A DNA stretch of 64,000 nucleotides from Bifidobacterium merycicum DSM 6492 (GTDB taxonomy: Bacteria > Actinomycetota > Actinomycetes > Actinomycetales > Bifidobacteriaceae), in contig NZ_FQTX01000001.1 in the NCBI RefSeq assembly GCF_900129045.1, positions 372,001-436,000 of the forward strand, read 5' to 3'. Below are positions 63,701 through 64,000 of this stretch, one piece after another (positions within the stretch are counted from its first letter, which is position 1; the number at the start of each line of letters is the position of its first letter). The translations under genes and the position numbers were made by a program. Under the pieces are notes generated by a model that saw only the letters and a list, made by a program, of their open reading frames with translations, did not search any database and was not told the DNA's origin.

Positions 63701-64000
63701 CGAAACGGTTTTCAGGAACATCGGGTAAATCGCACTGACCGTTGCCTCGTCTTCGTACTGCTGGTACAGGTCGTATGCCGCCCGGCACAACAGCTTGCGC
63801 ATCAGGTCCTTATCGGAGGATTCGGTTAGGTCGAGCGCTATTCTGGCGGCGGCTTGTCTGCTATCGGAGAAGAGGATCACTTTCTTTCCGGCGTTCGGAT
63901 TCCTTCGTAGCTTTTCCGGGTCACTTGAAGGCTCTTGCAACGAGAATTGTTCGGCGACGACATTGTAGAACGGTTCGTTGCCTTTGGTCGTGAAATCGCT
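60779..64000 (-). CDS. Large DUF1998-type SF2 helicase, C-terminal part (cut by window edge)
   Basis: The window holds the last 1073 or so residues of a helicase that reads out of the right edge. The C-terminal helicase lobe is visible: ILFSDSRQAAARIA (motif IV region), SCTTTMEVGIDIG (motif V) and QRAGRAGRRG (motif VI). Four cysteine groups probably bind zinc: CSRCG with CPHC, CTNPTCG with CPFC, CSRCG again, and CDCEDACFSC near the end, typical of the MZB/DUF1998 module. Helicases of this build include DruE of the Druantia defence system and other phage-defence helicases, so a defence role is plausible but not shown. The N-terminal ATPase lobe lies outside. The frame stays open to position 64000 with coding-like residues, so the TTG at 63940 is not the start. 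Confidence 0.8.
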   Translation of the reverse strand, partial: SDFTTKGNEPFYNVVAEQFSLQEPSSDPEKLRRNPNAGKKVILFSDSRQAAARIALDLTESSDKDLMRKLLCRAAYDLYQQYEDEATVSAIYPMFLKTVSEHKSRIFYGDDRTVVMDQIKSDQRRFDNPHRFLRILRSSDSNVPEEYQRLLLALVCDHYRSLSDMAIGWIDPFDEDIFDISEELDKSGITEDEFKAIFYAWSEYLLIHNAALDSNIKWSTRDKAMPFSREYGIDHDNIFKGQTQGKRSLYEFLKKRFDADEMTHLTNALNHFLETSAKDIRYKYLNPHRLTLRIEPNTQWKVCSRCGKNAPYDLWGKCPHCRQGDMHELADFSSVAFWRDPIVKILQGDDDSLRARINTEEHTAQLSHKDGQSESWSTTEEYEMRFQDIYTSDNEEPVDVLSCTTTMEVGIDIGSLTAVALRNIPPMRENYQQRAGRAGRRGSSISTIVTYVDARPFDNHYFEHPDHIVRGELREPHIDVDNEKLIRRHLATILLTDFSTEHGFSMENITIEDFFESYWKEWNSFLKSYDFGTIVQQQIIPQNWKLDPDGFRRALSVELNNLKEDFGKYRENYLSADNKTCKSLLDSLLEAAILPTYSFPRNVTGFDIEDSSDAKTLEQRPERSLDMAISEYAPGRELIVNKKRYISGGIYSHSSRFAKKQGESFEPARKYFNNKDYHNEVLLCTNPTCGWFGYEKELREPDRCPFCKEPGLEHKPFLKPWGFAPKDGKPSPSASERSELSFAEPPFYSATPSEEMTDAGYAHIKYSERHDCSLMVINKGPNSEGFTICSRCGAAFPTTDSAGIAKRIKAPYTKTPQNRQPDCTHDFDSGIYIGDVFNTDMIIFALRLDPSEVSVGQANRWLKRARVSLAEAMRLAAVDLLDIDFNELCVGSRSRLDGSGESAFADVFLFDSLSSGAGYSSALSKGHNLEKLFGKTRGILTSCDCEDACFSCLKHYYNKQFHNQLDRHAALDLLDYAMNGTVRNHVSDGDARDAFSSLAEVIQDDVRAVCSFKSDKMTFMLDGKETTLTCLPDMKPKVSASAVNEYWQYELKHNVPGIVEMLIKERSGDSTLF

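Noticed and set aside
1..64000. tRNA, rRNA, CRISPR arrays, transposases or integrases
   Set aside because: I looked for conserved tRNA arms, regularly spaced repeats and DDE or tyrosine-recombinase motifs and saw none that hold up.

Overview
The window is a stretch of a high-GC Gram-positive chromosome, most probably Bifidobacterium. The evidence is actinobacterial markers (SepH-type septation protein, DUF3152, DUF3000, DUF4193, a small SPOR-like protein next to nadE) combined with a fermentative pyruvate formate-lyase plus its activase (pflB-pflA) and a metQNI-amidohydrolase cluster. I assign the genus from gene content and do not claim a species.

Layout. (1) 1-1.3 kb: a DUF3152 zinc-metalloprotease-like membrane protein. 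(2) 1.3-5.8 kb: an AT-rich restriction-modification island with one C5-cytosine methyltransferase between two different Sau3AI/MutH-type endonucleases; the first is broken by a single-base frameshift in an A-run. (3) 6.2-31.8 kb: core genome, with an MFS transporter, Lhr-type helicase, sbcD-sbcC, a ribokinase-like kinase, topoisomerase IV subunit A (parC), an esterase plus aminoacyl-phosphatidylglycerol synthase pair, a nucleotide pyrophosphatase-type enzyme, sepH, DUF4193-dut-relA, and a cyclophilin (ppiA). (4) 31.8-37.3 kb: an accessory insertion bounded by a 27-bp imperfect direct repeat made from the first nine codons of ppiA. It carries an HTH-like gene, a 41-aa membrane peptide, a truncated DNA methylase, mcrC, an mcrB whose 5' end has three single-base deletions, and a Fic fragment. 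(5) 37.4-57.9 kb: core genome again, with a PF06541 membrane protein, DUF969-DUF979-pcp, a HAD phosphatase, metQ-metN-metI-amidohydrolase, nadE, pflB-pflA, DUF3000-rnd, tig, dtd-GNAT and a YdcF-family protein. (6) 57.9-64 kb: an accessory tail with a large imperfect palindrome, a two-gene module of unknown function, and the C-terminal two thirds or so of a large zinc-binding DUF1998-type helicase running off the right edge.

How genes work together. sbcD/sbcC overlap by 4 bp and encode the two subunits of one nuclease. The esterase and the aaPG synthase also overlap by 4 bp and may set membrane aminoacylation as an opposing pair. pflB and pflA encode an enzyme and its radical activase and sit downstream of a near-consensus CRP/FNR-family operator. 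metQNI is a methionine/D-methionine-type ABC importer with an adjacent M20 amidohydrolase that could process its cargo. DUF969-DUF979-pcp looks like uptake plus removal of N-terminal pyroglutamate.

The most interesting parts are the R-M-R cassette with its A-tract frameshift, the ppiA-bounded defence island, the unknown two-gene module beside the DUF1998 helicase, and several unassigned operator-like repeats. No tRNA, rRNA, CRISPR array, transposase or integrase was recognised. All function calls are read from motifs; no database search was possible.
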